Source: Thermoleophilaceae bacterium
GTDB taxonomy: Bacteria > Actinomycetota > Thermoleophilia > Solirubrobacterales > Thermoleophilaceae
DNA: 64,000 nt
Assembly: GCA_030447725.1 (NCBI GenBank)
Contig: JAUJOQ010000003.1
Coordinates: forward strand, 270,397-334,396
Direction: 5' to 3'
A program made the translations under genes and the position numbers. This document shows positions 16,478 through 24,390 of this stretch, piece after piece (the stretch's first letter is position 1; each line of letters opens with the position of its first letter). The notes below the pieces were generated by a model, which saw only the letters and a list, made by a program, of their open reading frames with translations, was not told the DNA's origin and ran no database searches.

Positions 16478-17317
16478 ATGGGCAAGCTGAAGGTTGTCGT
16501 CACGCGTGATCCCCGGATGTTCGCTCGGCATGCCGGCGGGTTCCTGACGAGCCGGCCGGTCGAGCACAACGTGCTCGCGACGGTGCTGGCAACGCTCGAG
16601 CGAAGCGAGGGGGAGTCCGGCCCTCTGTTTGCGTGGGTGGAGTCCGGTGAGCACGGCGAGGTGTCGGCGGCGCTGCGCACGCCTCCACGCTGCTTGCTGG
16701 CCTCGACGATGTCCGCGCGATCGGCTCAGGCGCTCATGAAGCTGCTCGCGGTGGATCCGCAGTTGCCCGGCGTCAACGGCCCACAGCCGGCCGCGTCCTA
16801 TCTCGCAGCGGCATGGCGCCATTGCACCGGTGGCGTCGTGGAGCCCGACATGAGCCAAGGCGTCTATCGGCTCTCTCACATGAACGAGCCACGGCATCAG
16901 CCGGGCGGCCATGCGCGCCCTGCCCGCCGGGACGATCGAGACCTGCTCGTCGAATGGTACGGCGCCTTCCAACACAAAGTAGGCGACCGGGGACGGGATC
17001 TCGAGTCTCACGTCGATCGCCGCCTGGACAATGGCGAGCTCCTGGTGTGGGAGGACGGGCGCGTCGTCTGCCTGGTGGGAGCGTTCCCCCCGGTCGCGCG
17101 CGTTGTCCGCCTGGCGCCTGTCTATACGCCGGTCGATTCGCGTCGCCACGGCTATGCCGGCGCGCTCGTGGCGGAGGTGAGCCGCCGGGCCCTCGCCACC
17201 GACGCGGAGGAGTGCATGCTCTACACCGATCTCTCCAACCCGACCTCGAACAGCATCTACCAGTCGGTTGGCTACCGCCGCTCCAGCGACGCCCGGCAGT
17301 ATTTCTTCCGCCGCTGA
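16478..17317 (+). CDS. GNAT family N-acetyltransferase (two-domain)
   Basis: 279 residues. The C-terminal half is a standard GNAT domain: RLAPVYTPVDSRRHGYAGALVAEVSRRAL is the acetyl-CoA loop region (near residues 205-235), followed by LYTDLSNPTSNSIYQSVGYR. The N-terminal half (residues 1-130) is a degenerate GNAT-like domain with EHNVLATVLA. It begins 4 bp after the kinase relic. The substrate is unknown. Confidence 0.82.
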   Translation: MGKLKVVVTRDPRMFARHAGGFLTSRPVEHNVLATVLATLERSEGESGPLFAWVESGEHGEVSAALRTPPRCLLASTMSARSAQALMKLLAVDPQLPGVNGPQPAASYLAAAWRHCTGGVVEPDMSQGVYRLSHMNEPRHQPGGHARPARRDDRDLLVEWYGAFQHKVGDRGRDLESHVDRRLDNGELLVWEDGRVVCLVGAFPPVARVVRLAPVYTPVDSRRHGYAGALVAEVSRRALATDAEECMLYTDLSNPTSNSIYQSVGYRRSSDARQYFFRR

Positions 17318-17361
17318 GTCGAAGCCTCGACAGCGTTGCGGGGCTCAAGCCGAACGCGAAC

Positions 17362-17367
17362 TACACT
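17362..17367 (+). promoter_or_regulatory. -10 box TACACT, leaderless promoter
   Basis: TACACT ends 6 nt before the ATG at 17374. Confidence 0.45.
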
Positions 17368-17373
17368 CGCTCG

Positions 17374-18156
17374 ATGTCGTCGCCGGACGACACCCGACGC
17401 GGAGGCCCGTTTCGGGAAAAACGCGTCGTTGCACCGATCGACCTGAGCGAGGCCTGGGAGGCGAATGCCTCGGACTTCACCGCGTGGGCGCGGGCGCCGA
17501 TGCACGACAGCTACGGGCGCTTTCACCGCGATCAGTTCCTGGAGAGCGTCTCGCCGCCCGGGAGGCTGACGCTAGACATCGGCTGCGGGGAGGGCCGCCT
17601 CTCGCGCGACCTCAAGGCGCTCGGCCACACCGTCGTCGGGATCGACTCCTCACCCTCGATGGTCCGGAACGCGCGAGAGGCCGACGCCTCGATCGAGGTC
17701 CACCTGGCCGACGCCGCGAGCCTTCCGTTCGCGGACGGGGTCGCCGATCTCGCGATTGCGTTCATGTCGCTGCAGGACATGGACGACATGCCGGCTGCGA
17801 TCGCGGAGGCCGCGCGTGTGGTGGAGCCCGGCGGGCGCCTCTGCCTGGCGATCGTGCATCCACTCAACTCGGCCGGGGTGTTCGCCGGCGAAGAGGCCGA
17901 CAGCCCGTTCGTCATCTCGGGCTCCTACTTGGAGCATTTCCGCTATGAGGACTACCTGGAGCGCGACGGCCTCGCCGTGACCTTGGCCAGCGAGCACCGG
18001 CCGCTCGAGGCCTACTTCGAGGCGCTCGCAGCCGCGGGGTTCCTGGTCGAGCGCCTGCGCGAGCCCGCCCTACCCGACGCGGCTATCCGGCGGCCGCGAC
18101 GACGCCGCTGGCAGCGCGTCCCGCTGTTCCTGCATCTCCGGGCCGTTCTCTCGTAG
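17374..18156 (+). CDS. SAM-dependent class I methyltransferase
   Basis: 260 residues. Motif I is TLDIGCGEGRLSRDL near residue 66, followed by VVGIDSSPSMV (motif II acidic residue) and the post-II DAASLPFADGVADLAIAFMSL with an EPGGRLCLAIVHP segment. These are the hallmarks of the Methyltransf_11 type acting on small molecules. It has its own leaderless promoter. It is followed by 293 bp without a gene, where I see only a short palindrome (GTCCTAGGAC at 18250). Confidence 0.85.
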   Translation: MSSPDDTRRGGPFREKRVVAPIDLSEAWEANASDFTAWARAPMHDSYGRFHRDQFLESVSPPGRLTLDIGCGEGRLSRDLKALGHTVVGIDSSPSMVRNAREADASIEVHLADAASLPFADGVADLAIAFMSLQDMDDMPAAIAEAARVVEPGGRLCLAIVHPLNSAGVFAGEEADSPFVISGSYLEHFRYEDYLERDGLAVTLASEHRPLEAYFEALAAAGFLVERLREPALPDAAIRRPRRRRWQRVPLFLHLRAVLS

Positions 18157-18436
18157 GAGGTACGGCACAGGCGGCGCGAGCCCTCCACCGAGAACCGCCT
18201 CGGACTGGCGGCGTGGCCTCCTTTTCGCCACCCGTCCCATCTAGGGGTCGTCCTAGGACCCTGGATTGGAACAGAACCGCTCCGCGCCCACGGGCACCCT
18301 GGCGCAGACGCGGCCGCGGACCAACCGCACGACCCTTCCGGCGTGAAGGCGATCGCGACGCGCCCTCGAAGAGCCGGACCGCAGACACGACCCGTGGCCG
18401 CAACGCCGCGGGCGCCGCCCGATCCAGTCCTCCACC

Positions 18437-18442
18437 TAGAAT
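18437..18442 (+). promoter_or_regulatory. -10 box TAGAAT, leaderless promoter of gatCAB
   Basis: TAGAAT ends 7 nt before the GTG start of gatC at 18450. No Shine-Dalgarno is present between them. Confidence 0.55.
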
Positions 18443-18449
18443 CGCCCGC

Positions 18450-18734
18450 GTGATCGATCGCGACCAGGTGCTGCACGTGGCCCGCCTCGCGCGCCTGCGC
18501 CTCACCGATGAGGAGGTCGAGCGCATGACGGGGGAGCTTTCCACCATTCTCGACCACATCGAGAAGATCTCCGAGCTCGACCTGGACGACGTGGCGCCGA
18601 CATCGCATGTGGTCGCGATGGAGAACGTGCTGCGGCCCGACGAGCCGCGCCCAAGCCTTCCCCGCGAGGGCGCGCTCGGGCAGGCGCCCGATACCGACGG
18701 CGTGGGCTTCCGGGTCCCCAGTCCCGGCGCATGA
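18450..18734 (+). CDS. gatC: Asp/Glu-tRNA amidotransferase subunit C
   Basis: 94 residues, the usual GatC length. VLHVARLARLRLTDEEVERM and ILDHIEKISELDLDDVAPTSHV are the two conserved blocks that wrap around GatA in the GatCAB complex, which amidates Glu-tRNA(Gln) and Asp-tRNA(Asn). The stop overlaps the gatA start (ATGA). It is the first gene of gatC-gatA-gatB, apparently on a leaderless transcript. Confidence 0.95.
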   Translation: MIDRDQVLHVARLARLRLTDEEVERMTGELSTILDHIEKISELDLDDVAPTSHVVAMENVLRPDEPRPSLPREGALGQAPDTDGVGFRVPSPGA

Positions 18735-20149
18735 CGGGCGATTTGCTCGATCTGACCGCGGCGCAGGCCGGGCAACGGGTGCGCGCCGGCGAGCTGTCGG
18801 CCTCCGACCTGTTCGAGGCCTGGCGCGAGCGGGCCGCCACCGACAGCCTCAACGCCTACCGCTGGGTGGCGGACGCCCCACCGCCCGAGATCGCAGCCGG
18901 CGCTCCCCTCGGCGGCGTCCCGGTGGCGATCAAGGACCTGTTCTGCACCGAGGGGGTGCCGAGCGCGGCCGGCTCACGCATCCTGGAGGGCTACCTGCCT
19001 CCCTACACCGCCACCGCCGTCGAGCAACTGGCGCAAGCGGGCGCCCCGATGCTCGGCAAGACCAACATGGACGAGTTCGCGATGGGCTCGTCGAACGAGA
19101 ACTCCGGCTTCGGGCCGGTCATGAACCCGTGGGACGAGAGTCGGGTGCCGGGCGGCTCCAGCGGGGGGTCGGCGGCCGCGGTGGCCGCGGGCCTGGCACC
19201 GTGGGCGATCGGCACCGACACCGGCGGGTCGATACGCCAGCCGGCCGCGCTGTGCGGGATCGTCGGCCTCAAGCCGACCTACGGGTCGATCTCGCGCTAC
19301 GGGATGATCGCGTTCGCCTCCTCGCTGGACCAGGCGGGACCGCTGACGCGCGACGTGACCGACTGCGCCCTGCTGTTCCGGCACATGGTGGGTCGCGACC
19401 CGCTGGACTCGACCTCCACCGGCTTGCCCGAGGAGGTGCGCCTCCCGGACCAGGAGCGCCTCGACGGCCTGCGCTTCGGCGTGCCGCCCGAGCTCACGCG
19501 CGGAGGCGTGGACCCCGGGGTGGCCGCCGTGTTCGAGCAGAGCCTGCGCCACATAGAGGAGCTGGGCGGCACACTCGAGGAGGTCTCACTGCCGCACTCC
19601 GATCAGGGCATCTCCGCCTACTACGTGATCGCGCCGGCGGAGGCAAGCGCCAACCTGGCACGCTTCGACGGGGTGCGCTACGGCCTGCGCGCCGAGGCCG
19701 GCGACCTGGCATCCATGTACGAGGACACACGCGAGCACGGCTTCGGTGATGAGGTCAAGCGGCGCATCATGCTCGGCACCTACGCGCTCTCATCGGGCTA
19801 CTACGACGCCTACTACGGTCGCGCCCAGCGCGTGCGCACGAAGATCGCGGAGGACTTCCGCTCCGCGTTCGAGCGAGTCGACCTGATCGTGACGCCCACC
19901 TCGCCCACGGTCGCCTTCGGCCTGGGCGAGCGCACCGACGACCCGCTCGCGATGTACCTGTCGGACTTCTGCACGGTGCCGATGCCGCTCGCGGGCATCC
20001 CGGCCATCTCCATCCCGGGCGGACTCTCTGATGAGCTGCCGGTGGGGATCCAGCTGGCCGGGCCGGCTTTCAGCGAGAACCGCATCCTCGAAGCGGCGTA
20101 CGCACTCGAGCAGGCCATCGGGTTCGATGGGAGCGGCGCCCGTGGCTGA
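18731..20149 (+). CDS. gatA: Asp/Glu-tRNA amidotransferase subunit A
   Basis: 472 residues. The amidase signature triad is visible: the catalytic Lys in VAIKDLFCTEG, the cis-Ser in PGGSSGGSAAAVAAG and the nucleophile Ser in GTDTGGSIRQPA. It releases ammonia from glutamine for transfer to misacylated tRNA bound by GatB. It overlaps gatC by 4 nt and gatB by 8 nt. Confidence 0.96.
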   Translation: MTGDLLDLTAAQAGQRVRAGELSASDLFEAWRERAATDSLNAYRWVADAPPPEIAAGAPLGGVPVAIKDLFCTEGVPSAAGSRILEGYLPPYTATAVEQLAQAGAPMLGKTNMDEFAMGSSNENSGFGPVMNPWDESRVPGGSSGGSAAAVAAGLAPWAIGTDTGGSIRQPAALCGIVGLKPTYGSISRYGMIAFASSLDQAGPLTRDVTDCALLFRHMVGRDPLDSTSTGLPEEVRLPDQERLDGLRFGVPPELTRGGVDPGVAAVFEQSLRHIEELGGTLEEVSLPHSDQGISAYYVIAPAEASANLARFDGVRYGLRAEAGDLASMYEDTREHGFGDEVKRRIMLGTYALSSGYYDAYYGRAQRVRTKIAEDFRSAFERVDLIVTPTSPTVAFGLGERTDDPLAMYLSDFCTVPMPLAGIPAISIPGGLSDELPVGIQLAGPAFSENRILEAAYALEQAIGFDGSGARG

Positions 20150-21578
20150 CGCACTGGCCGAGCGCGCGTACGAGCCGGTCATCGGGCTCGAGATCCATGT
20201 GCAGCTGTCCACCCGCACGAAGATGTTCTGCGGCTGCGAGCTGTCCTTCGGCGAGCAGCCCAATACGCGAACCTGCCCGGTGTGCCTGGGGTTGCCCGGC
20301 ACCCTCCCGGTTACCAACGCCGAAGCGGTGCACTTCGGGCTGATGATCGGGATGGCGCTCGGCTGCGAGCCGGCGCCGCGCTCGATCTTTCACCGCAAGA
20401 ACTACTTCTATCCGGACCTGCCCAAGGGCTACCAGATCTCCCAGTACGACATCCCGCTTGCGCGCGACGGCCGCCTCGGCGACATCCGCATCCACCGGGT
20501 ACACCTCGAGGAGGACGCCGCCAAGCTCGTGCACGCCGGGGCGTCGGGGCGCATCCACGGGGCCGAGGCCAGCGCGGTGGACTTCAACCGCGGCGGCACG
20601 CCGCTGGTGGAGATCGTGACCGAGCCCGACGTGCGCTCCGCCGCCCAGGCCGCGGAGTGGCTTCGCCTTCTGCGGGTGACGCTGCGCCAGCTCGGGGTCT
20701 CCGATGTGAACATGGAGGAGGGCTCGCTGCGCTGTGACGCCAACGTGTCCATCCGCCCGGCCGGCGAGGCCACGCTTGGCACGAAGACCGAGCTCAAGAA
20801 CATGAACTCGTTCCGGTTTCTCGAACGGGGCGTGAACGCGGAGGTCGCGCGCCAGGAGGAGCTGCTGCGAGAGGGGGGCGCCGTGACCCAGGAGACGCTG
20901 CACTTCGACCCCCGAACCGGCGCGCTCAGCCCGCTGCGCTCCAAGGAGGAGGCGCACGACTACCGCTACTTCCCCGAGCCGGACCTGGTGCCGATCGCGC
21001 CGACGGAGGAGATGCTCGAGCGCGCCCGCTCGGCGCTGCCAGAGCTTCCGGCCCAGCGGGCCGAGCGCCTCGAGAGCGACATGGGGCTGGTCCCGGACAC
21101 GGCCCGCCTGCTGGCGTTTCGATCAGACCTCGGCGACTTCTTCGAGCGGGCGGCCGCGGCCCGCGTGGGGGACGACTCGAAGGCGATCGCCAACTGGATA
21201 GTGGGAGAGCTGGTGGCCAACATCGGCGACGCCGATCCGGCCGACACGAAGCTGGAGCCTGAGTCGCTGGCTGCGCTGGTGGGGATGGTGAGAGAGGGAA
21301 CGGTGGCCGGCTCGGCGGCCAAGGATGTGCTCACCACCTTGGTCGCCGAGGGCGGAGATCCCGCCGAGATCGTGGAGGCCGAGAACCTGGGCGCCGCCGG
21401 CGGCGACGAGCTGGCGCGGGTCGTGGACCAGGCGATGGCCGACCAGGCAGACGCCGTGGAGAAGATCCGCGCCGGCAACGACAAGGCGACCGGAGCCGTC
21501 ATGGGCGCCGTGATGCGCGCCACGGAGGGCCGCGCCGACGGCGCCGAGGTGCAGCGCCTGATCCGCGAGCGCCTATAG
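20142..21578 (+). CDS. gatB: Asp/Glu-tRNA amidotransferase subunit B
   Basis: 478 residues from the GTG at 20142, chosen because GGGAG lies about 8 nt upstream; an in-frame ATG at 20127 is the alternative. The family N-terminus YEPVIGLEIHVQL is followed by the Zn-site cysteines in MFCGCELSFGEQPNTRTCPVCLGLPG, the kinase-like PDLPKGYQISQYD, and a C-terminal GatB/YqeY helical domain that binds the tRNA D-loop. The last residues read MRATEGRADGAEVQRLI. The operon means at least one of Gln-tRNA or Asn-tRNA is probably made indirectly. Confidence 0.96.
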   Translation: MADALAERAYEPVIGLEIHVQLSTRTKMFCGCELSFGEQPNTRTCPVCLGLPGTLPVTNAEAVHFGLMIGMALGCEPAPRSIFHRKNYFYPDLPKGYQISQYDIPLARDGRLGDIRIHRVHLEEDAAKLVHAGASGRIHGAEASAVDFNRGGTPLVEIVTEPDVRSAAQAAEWLRLLRVTLRQLGVSDVNMEEGSLRCDANVSIRPAGEATLGTKTELKNMNSFRFLERGVNAEVARQEELLREGGAVTQETLHFDPRTGALSPLRSKEEAHDYRYFPEPDLVPIAPTEEMLERARSALPELPAQRAERLESDMGLVPDTARLLAFRSDLGDFFERAAAARVGDDSKAIANWIVGELVANIGDADPADTKLEPESLAALVGMVREGTVAGSAAKDVLTTLVAEGGDPAEIVEAENLGAAGGDELARVVDQAMADQADAVEKIRAGNDKATGAVMGAVMRATEGRADGAEVQRLIRERL

Positions 21579-21661
21579 ACACGCGATCTCGCAACGCCGG
21601 ATCCGCCCACGGCCTGCGTGCGTACCATGCAAGGACAGGCTCACTCGAGGGAAGGAATGGC

Positions 21662-21886
21662 ATGTCCAGGTTGATCCGGATGGATGCGAGCGGGCACTCC
21701 ACGCTCGCCGAGTGGACACAGGAGGACCAGGCCGGCTTCGACGCCGCCGTGCGCGAGTTCCGCGCGGCGCTCGACGAGGGCTGCATCGCGGTGCTCAATC
21801 AGGGCGAGGGTCAGGCCCGCCAGCTCCGCGAACTGCCCCGCGACGCCGGGCTGGTGATCATGCGGCGCCCGATCGCCGGCGGGTAG
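21662..21886 (+). CDS. small conserved hypothetical protein
   Basis: 74 residues, soluble. A good Shine-Dalgarno (GGAAGGAA) precedes the ATG by ~5 nt, and a TACCAT -10 candidate lies at 21623. The sequence has a short beta-like N-terminus (RLIRMDASGHSTLAEW), a helix (AGFDAAVREFRAALDEG) and a C-terminal GLVIMRRPIAGG. I do not recognise a function. It is followed 4 bp later by another gene of unknown role. Confidence 0.7.
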   Translation: MSRLIRMDASGHSTLAEWTQEDQAGFDAAVREFRAALDEGCIAVLNQGEGQARQLRELPRDAGLVIMRRPIAGG

Positions 21887-21890
21887 CGCC

Positions 21891-22529
21891 GTGGCGGCGG
21901 AGGCGCTCGCCGAGCTGGGCACAGTTCCGTGGCGCCAGCCCACCGACGAGCGCTTCCTGCGCCGATACGCCCGCATCTGGCTGTGCTGGACGGTGGCATA
22001 CACCGTCCCGTTCGCCGCCGCGGCGATCGGCCTCATGCTGCTGGAGCCGCTGGCCTTTCCCGTCGCTCTGGCCAGCCTGGCCCACGCTTGGATAATTCCC
22101 GAGCTGTACGCCTTCCGCGGCGCCAGCGTGCTGAGGCCCAAGGGGCCGCGCAACGAGCACAGCGAGCCGGTGGCCCAGGGTCTGCTCGGCGACCTCCTCG
22201 ATCACGAGTCTCGCGAGCGACAGCGCCGGACCGGCCTGGCGATGGAGCACGGCGGCATGGGTGTGTGGCTGGTGGGTGAGGCGGGAGCCGTGCTCTTGGC
22301 GCCCGGGGGCCATAGAGCACATTGCTTCTGCGTCCGGACGACCGACCGCGAGCTCCCGCCGTCCGACCGTGTCGCTCACCTCCTGCTGGCGCTGCGCACC
22401 GATGAGCAGGGTTTCGCGACGGTCGCCAACCATGCCTTCTGCGGCGCGCCGTGGCGGGTCCGGCGCAGGCTGCCGGAGGGCATGCGCCCCGCGATCGACG
22501 CAGCCCGGGCGGCGGCCCTCGCCGCCTGA
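21891..22529 (+). CDS. membrane-anchored protein of unknown function
   Basis: 212 residues from a GTG. Two adjacent membrane helices (about residues 32-50 and 52-70) are followed by LRPKGPRNEHSEPVAQGLLGDLLDHESRE and a soluble C-terminal domain with a mixed alpha/beta pattern. The soluble part contains HCFCVRTTDRELPPSDRVAHLLLALRTDEQGF. It starts 4 bp after the preceding small gene and is likely cotranscribed. No function is assigned. Confidence 0.7.
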   Translation: MAAEALAELGTVPWRQPTDERFLRRYARIWLCWTVAYTVPFAAAAIGLMLLEPLAFPVALASLAHAWIIPELYAFRGASVLRPKGPRNEHSEPVAQGLLGDLLDHESRERQRRTGLAMEHGGMGVWLVGEAGAVLLAPGGHRAHCFCVRTTDRELPPSDRVAHLLLALRTDEQGFATVANHAFCGAPWRVRRRLPEGMRPAIDAARAAALAA

Positions 22530-22547
22530 TCGCGCGCCGCTGGGGAG

Positions 22548-22553
22548 TAGCCT
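22548..22553 (+). promoter_or_regulatory. -10 box TAGCCT
   Basis: TAGCCT ends 10 nt before the GTG at 22564, the start of the NDH-2 relic. It may still drive the downstream acetyltransferase gene. Confidence 0.35.
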
Positions 22554-22563
22554 CGCCCGCCGG

Positions 22564-22842
22564 GTGGCTTCGAACGTGGTGATAACGGGCGGCGGCTTCG
22601 GGGGGCTCTATGCCGCCCGCAGGCTGGAACGCCTTCCCGCCTGGTTCGCGGCGCGCACCTACCACCTGGCCACCATGCCCGGGGTCGCCCGCCGCCTGCG
22701 CCTGAGCGCCGATCGGACCGTCGGAGTGTTCTTCGGCCGTGCCTCCGCGGCCCTGGGGCAGCTGGGCCATCCCCCCGGCTTGGGCGACGAGCTGCGCGAG
22801 GAGCAGGTCGCGGCCCCGCCCGAGGAAGGCGAACCCGGATGA
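22564..22842 (+). pseudogene. internally deleted type II NADH dehydrogenase relic
   Basis: A 92-codon frame. The first ~20 residues are a perfect NDH-2 N-terminus (VVITGGGFGGLYAARRLER, the FAD-binding Rossmann loop). Directly after them comes FAARTYHLATMPGVARRLRL followed by VGVFFGRASAALGQLG, which resembles the C-terminal membrane-associated tail of NDH-2. Some 300 residues, including the NADH domain and the rest of the FAD site, are missing. The frame is kept, its -10 box is kept, and its stop overlaps the next gene (ATGA), so a short peptide could still be made. Enzyme activity is not possible. Confidence 0.78.
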
Positions 22843-23804
22843 CCGCCGAGCAGATACCGACAGCAGAGCTCGCCTTCCGAAAGGGCGGCCCGGATGACCT
22901 GCGCGCCGCCTTCACGGTGTCCGAGCTGGCGGTGCATGACACCGCCCTTCGCGCCGGGGTACTCGACACCGCGCCCCCTTCCGAGGCCCAGGTCGAGCAT
23001 GACTGGCGGCGGCGCCGCGACCTGCTGGAGTTCACGGCGGCTCAGCCCGGCAGCGGCTTCTGGCTGTGCGAGTACGAGAGCGAGTTGGTGGGCTACGGGC
23101 GTGTGGCCCGCTTCGGCGAGATGGAGCAGCTGACCGAGTTGATGGTGCTCCCGCACCACCATCGCCAGGGCATCGGCCGGGCGTTGCTCCGGCGGCTGTG
23201 GGCCGGCGACCCGAGCCCGGACCTCGGTCGGGTCGTCGTCGCGGCCGGCGCCTCGGCCGACCTCACGCTCTACTCGGACTTCGGGGTGATGCCCATCACC
23301 GGCCACTGGCACATGAGGGCCCGCCCGAAGGACTTCCTCGAGCGCCGCTCCCGTGAGATCGACACGGCAGAGCCCCCGGTCGTGGTGCTCGAGAGCGACG
23401 GCGCCGTGGGGGAATGGAAGCGCCTCGAGCCGCCCGCGATCGGCCACCGCCGACCGCGCCTGCACGAGTTCTTCGGCCGTACCCGCACCTGCCTCGCCAC
23501 CATGGATCCCGGCGCGAGCGGCGCGACGGCGCTGTGCTGGATCGGCTCAGACGGCGAGATCGGCCCGGCGGTCGGGTCCACCCCCCAGGACCTGGTCCCT
23601 GTGGTCCTCCAGGCGCTCGACCGCGTGGCCAAGACCCGCGAGCCCGACAGCCTGTCGGTGTTCTGCGCCACCGACAGCTGGTGGCTGCTCCGGCGCCTGC
23701 GCAGCCTGGGATTCCGGGTCTGGTGGCCCAGCTGGGTGATGTGCAGCGTGCCGCTGCCCGGGCTGGACCGCTACATGCCCACCAGGCCCCCGCACCTCCT
23801 CTAG
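22839..23804 (+). CDS. GNAT family N-acetyltransferase
   Basis: 321 residues. The first GNAT domain covers residues ~10-150 with the acetyl-CoA loop LMVLPHHHRQGIGRALLRRLW. The second half (from about residue 185) has a weaker GNAT-like pattern with SLSVFCATDSWWLLRRLRSLGFRVWW, so this is a tandem GNAT protein with one probably active domain. It overlaps the NDH-2 relic by 4 nt. The substrate is unknown. Confidence 0.82.
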   Translation: MTAEQIPTAELAFRKGGPDDLRAAFTVSELAVHDTALRAGVLDTAPPSEAQVEHDWRRRRDLLEFTAAQPGSGFWLCEYESELVGYGRVARFGEMEQLTELMVLPHHHRQGIGRALLRRLWAGDPSPDLGRVVVAAGASADLTLYSDFGVMPITGHWHMRARPKDFLERRSREIDTAEPPVVVLESDGAVGEWKRLEPPAIGHRRPRLHEFFGRTRTCLATMDPGASGATALCWIGSDGEIGPAVGSTPQDLVPVVLQALDRVAKTREPDSLSVFCATDSWWLLRRLRSLGFRVWWPSWVMCSVPLPGLDRYMPTRPPHLL

Positions 23805-23850
23805 CTCGTCGTTCGCGTACCCCCCGGGGGCGGCGAACGGTCCCCGGAGC

Positions 23851-23856
23851 TACGCT
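23851..23856 (+). promoter_or_regulatory. -10 box TACGCT, leaderless promoter
   Basis: TACGCT ends 7 nt before the ATG at 23864. Confidence 0.45.
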
Positions 23857-23863
23857 TTGCACC

Positions 23864-24034
23864 ATGGGCGAGATTGCCACGCAGGCCGGTCGCAAGGCAC
23901 TGGCCGTCGGCGTGCTCGTGGCCGCGGGCTACGTGCTGTTCAAGCTCGTGCTCGGCTTCGTGACCACGGTGGCCTGGATCGCGGTGATCGCGGTCGCCGT
24001 CGTCGCCGTCGTGTGGGCCTTGCGAGTCCTCTGA
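23864..24034 (+). CDS. small membrane protein
   Basis: 56 residues with two nearly continuous hydrophobic helices (about 12-30 and 33-53) and a short polar N-terminus MGEIATQAGRKAL. It has its own leaderless promoter and lies 12 bp before another small membrane gene. No function is recognised. Confidence 0.6.
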   Translation: MGEIATQAGRKALAVGVLVAAGYVLFKLVLGFVTTVAWIAVIAVAVVAVVWALRVL

Positions 24035-24046
24035 GGGAGGAGCGGC

Positions 24047-24301
24047 GTGGAGCTGCTCGTGATCCTCTTCTTCTTCGGGATGTCGGCCGGGGCCGTCGCC
24101 AAGATCAAGGGGTCCTCGTTCGTCCTCTGGTTCCTGATCGGGTTCTGCTTGCCCTTCTTCGGCACGCTTGCGGCGCTGCTCACACGCAATGAACGAGGGG
24201 TCGACGTACGCGCGTGCGAGGAGTGCGGCAACGTCGTGCCGATCCACGATCAGGTGTGCCGCCGCTGTGGTCGCGACCTGGATTACGCGCCGAGCGGCTG
24301 A
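24047..24301 (+). CDS. small membrane protein with a C-terminal zinc ribbon
   Basis: 84 residues from a GTG preceded by GGGAGGAG. Two N-terminal membrane helices (residues 3-20 and 27-45) are followed by a cytoplasmic zinc-ribbon-like knuckle pair, CEECGNVV and CRRCGRDL. Such proteins are common in actinobacteria and of unknown function. It is probably cotranscribed with the preceding gene. Confidence 0.7.
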   Translation: MELLVILFFFGMSAGAVAKIKGSSFVLWFLIGFCLPFFGTLAALLTRNERGVDVRACEECGNVVPIHDQVCRRCGRDLDYAPSG

Positions 24302-24312
24302 GAAACCGCTGG

Positions 24313-24318
24313 TAGAAT
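24313..24318 (+). promoter_or_regulatory. -10 box TAGAAT upstream of ilvB
   Basis: TAGAAT lies 72 nt before the ilvB ATG, giving a ~65-nt 5' leader. The leader holds no branched-chain-rich peptide and no clear terminator. A Shine-Dalgarno GGAAAGGA precedes the ATG at 24391. Confidence 0.45.
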
Positions 24319-24390
24319 GCCTCGCTCGGCCGGCCGGAATACCACCGCACCGGACTCAAAGCGCCCGGAAGATCCCGGAAAGGACTCAGA

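Noticed and set aside
18157..18449. Gene or RNA in the 293-bp gap before gatC
   Set aside because: No frame with family similarity; only a 10-bp palindrome GTCCTAGGAC at 18250 and the gatC promoter.
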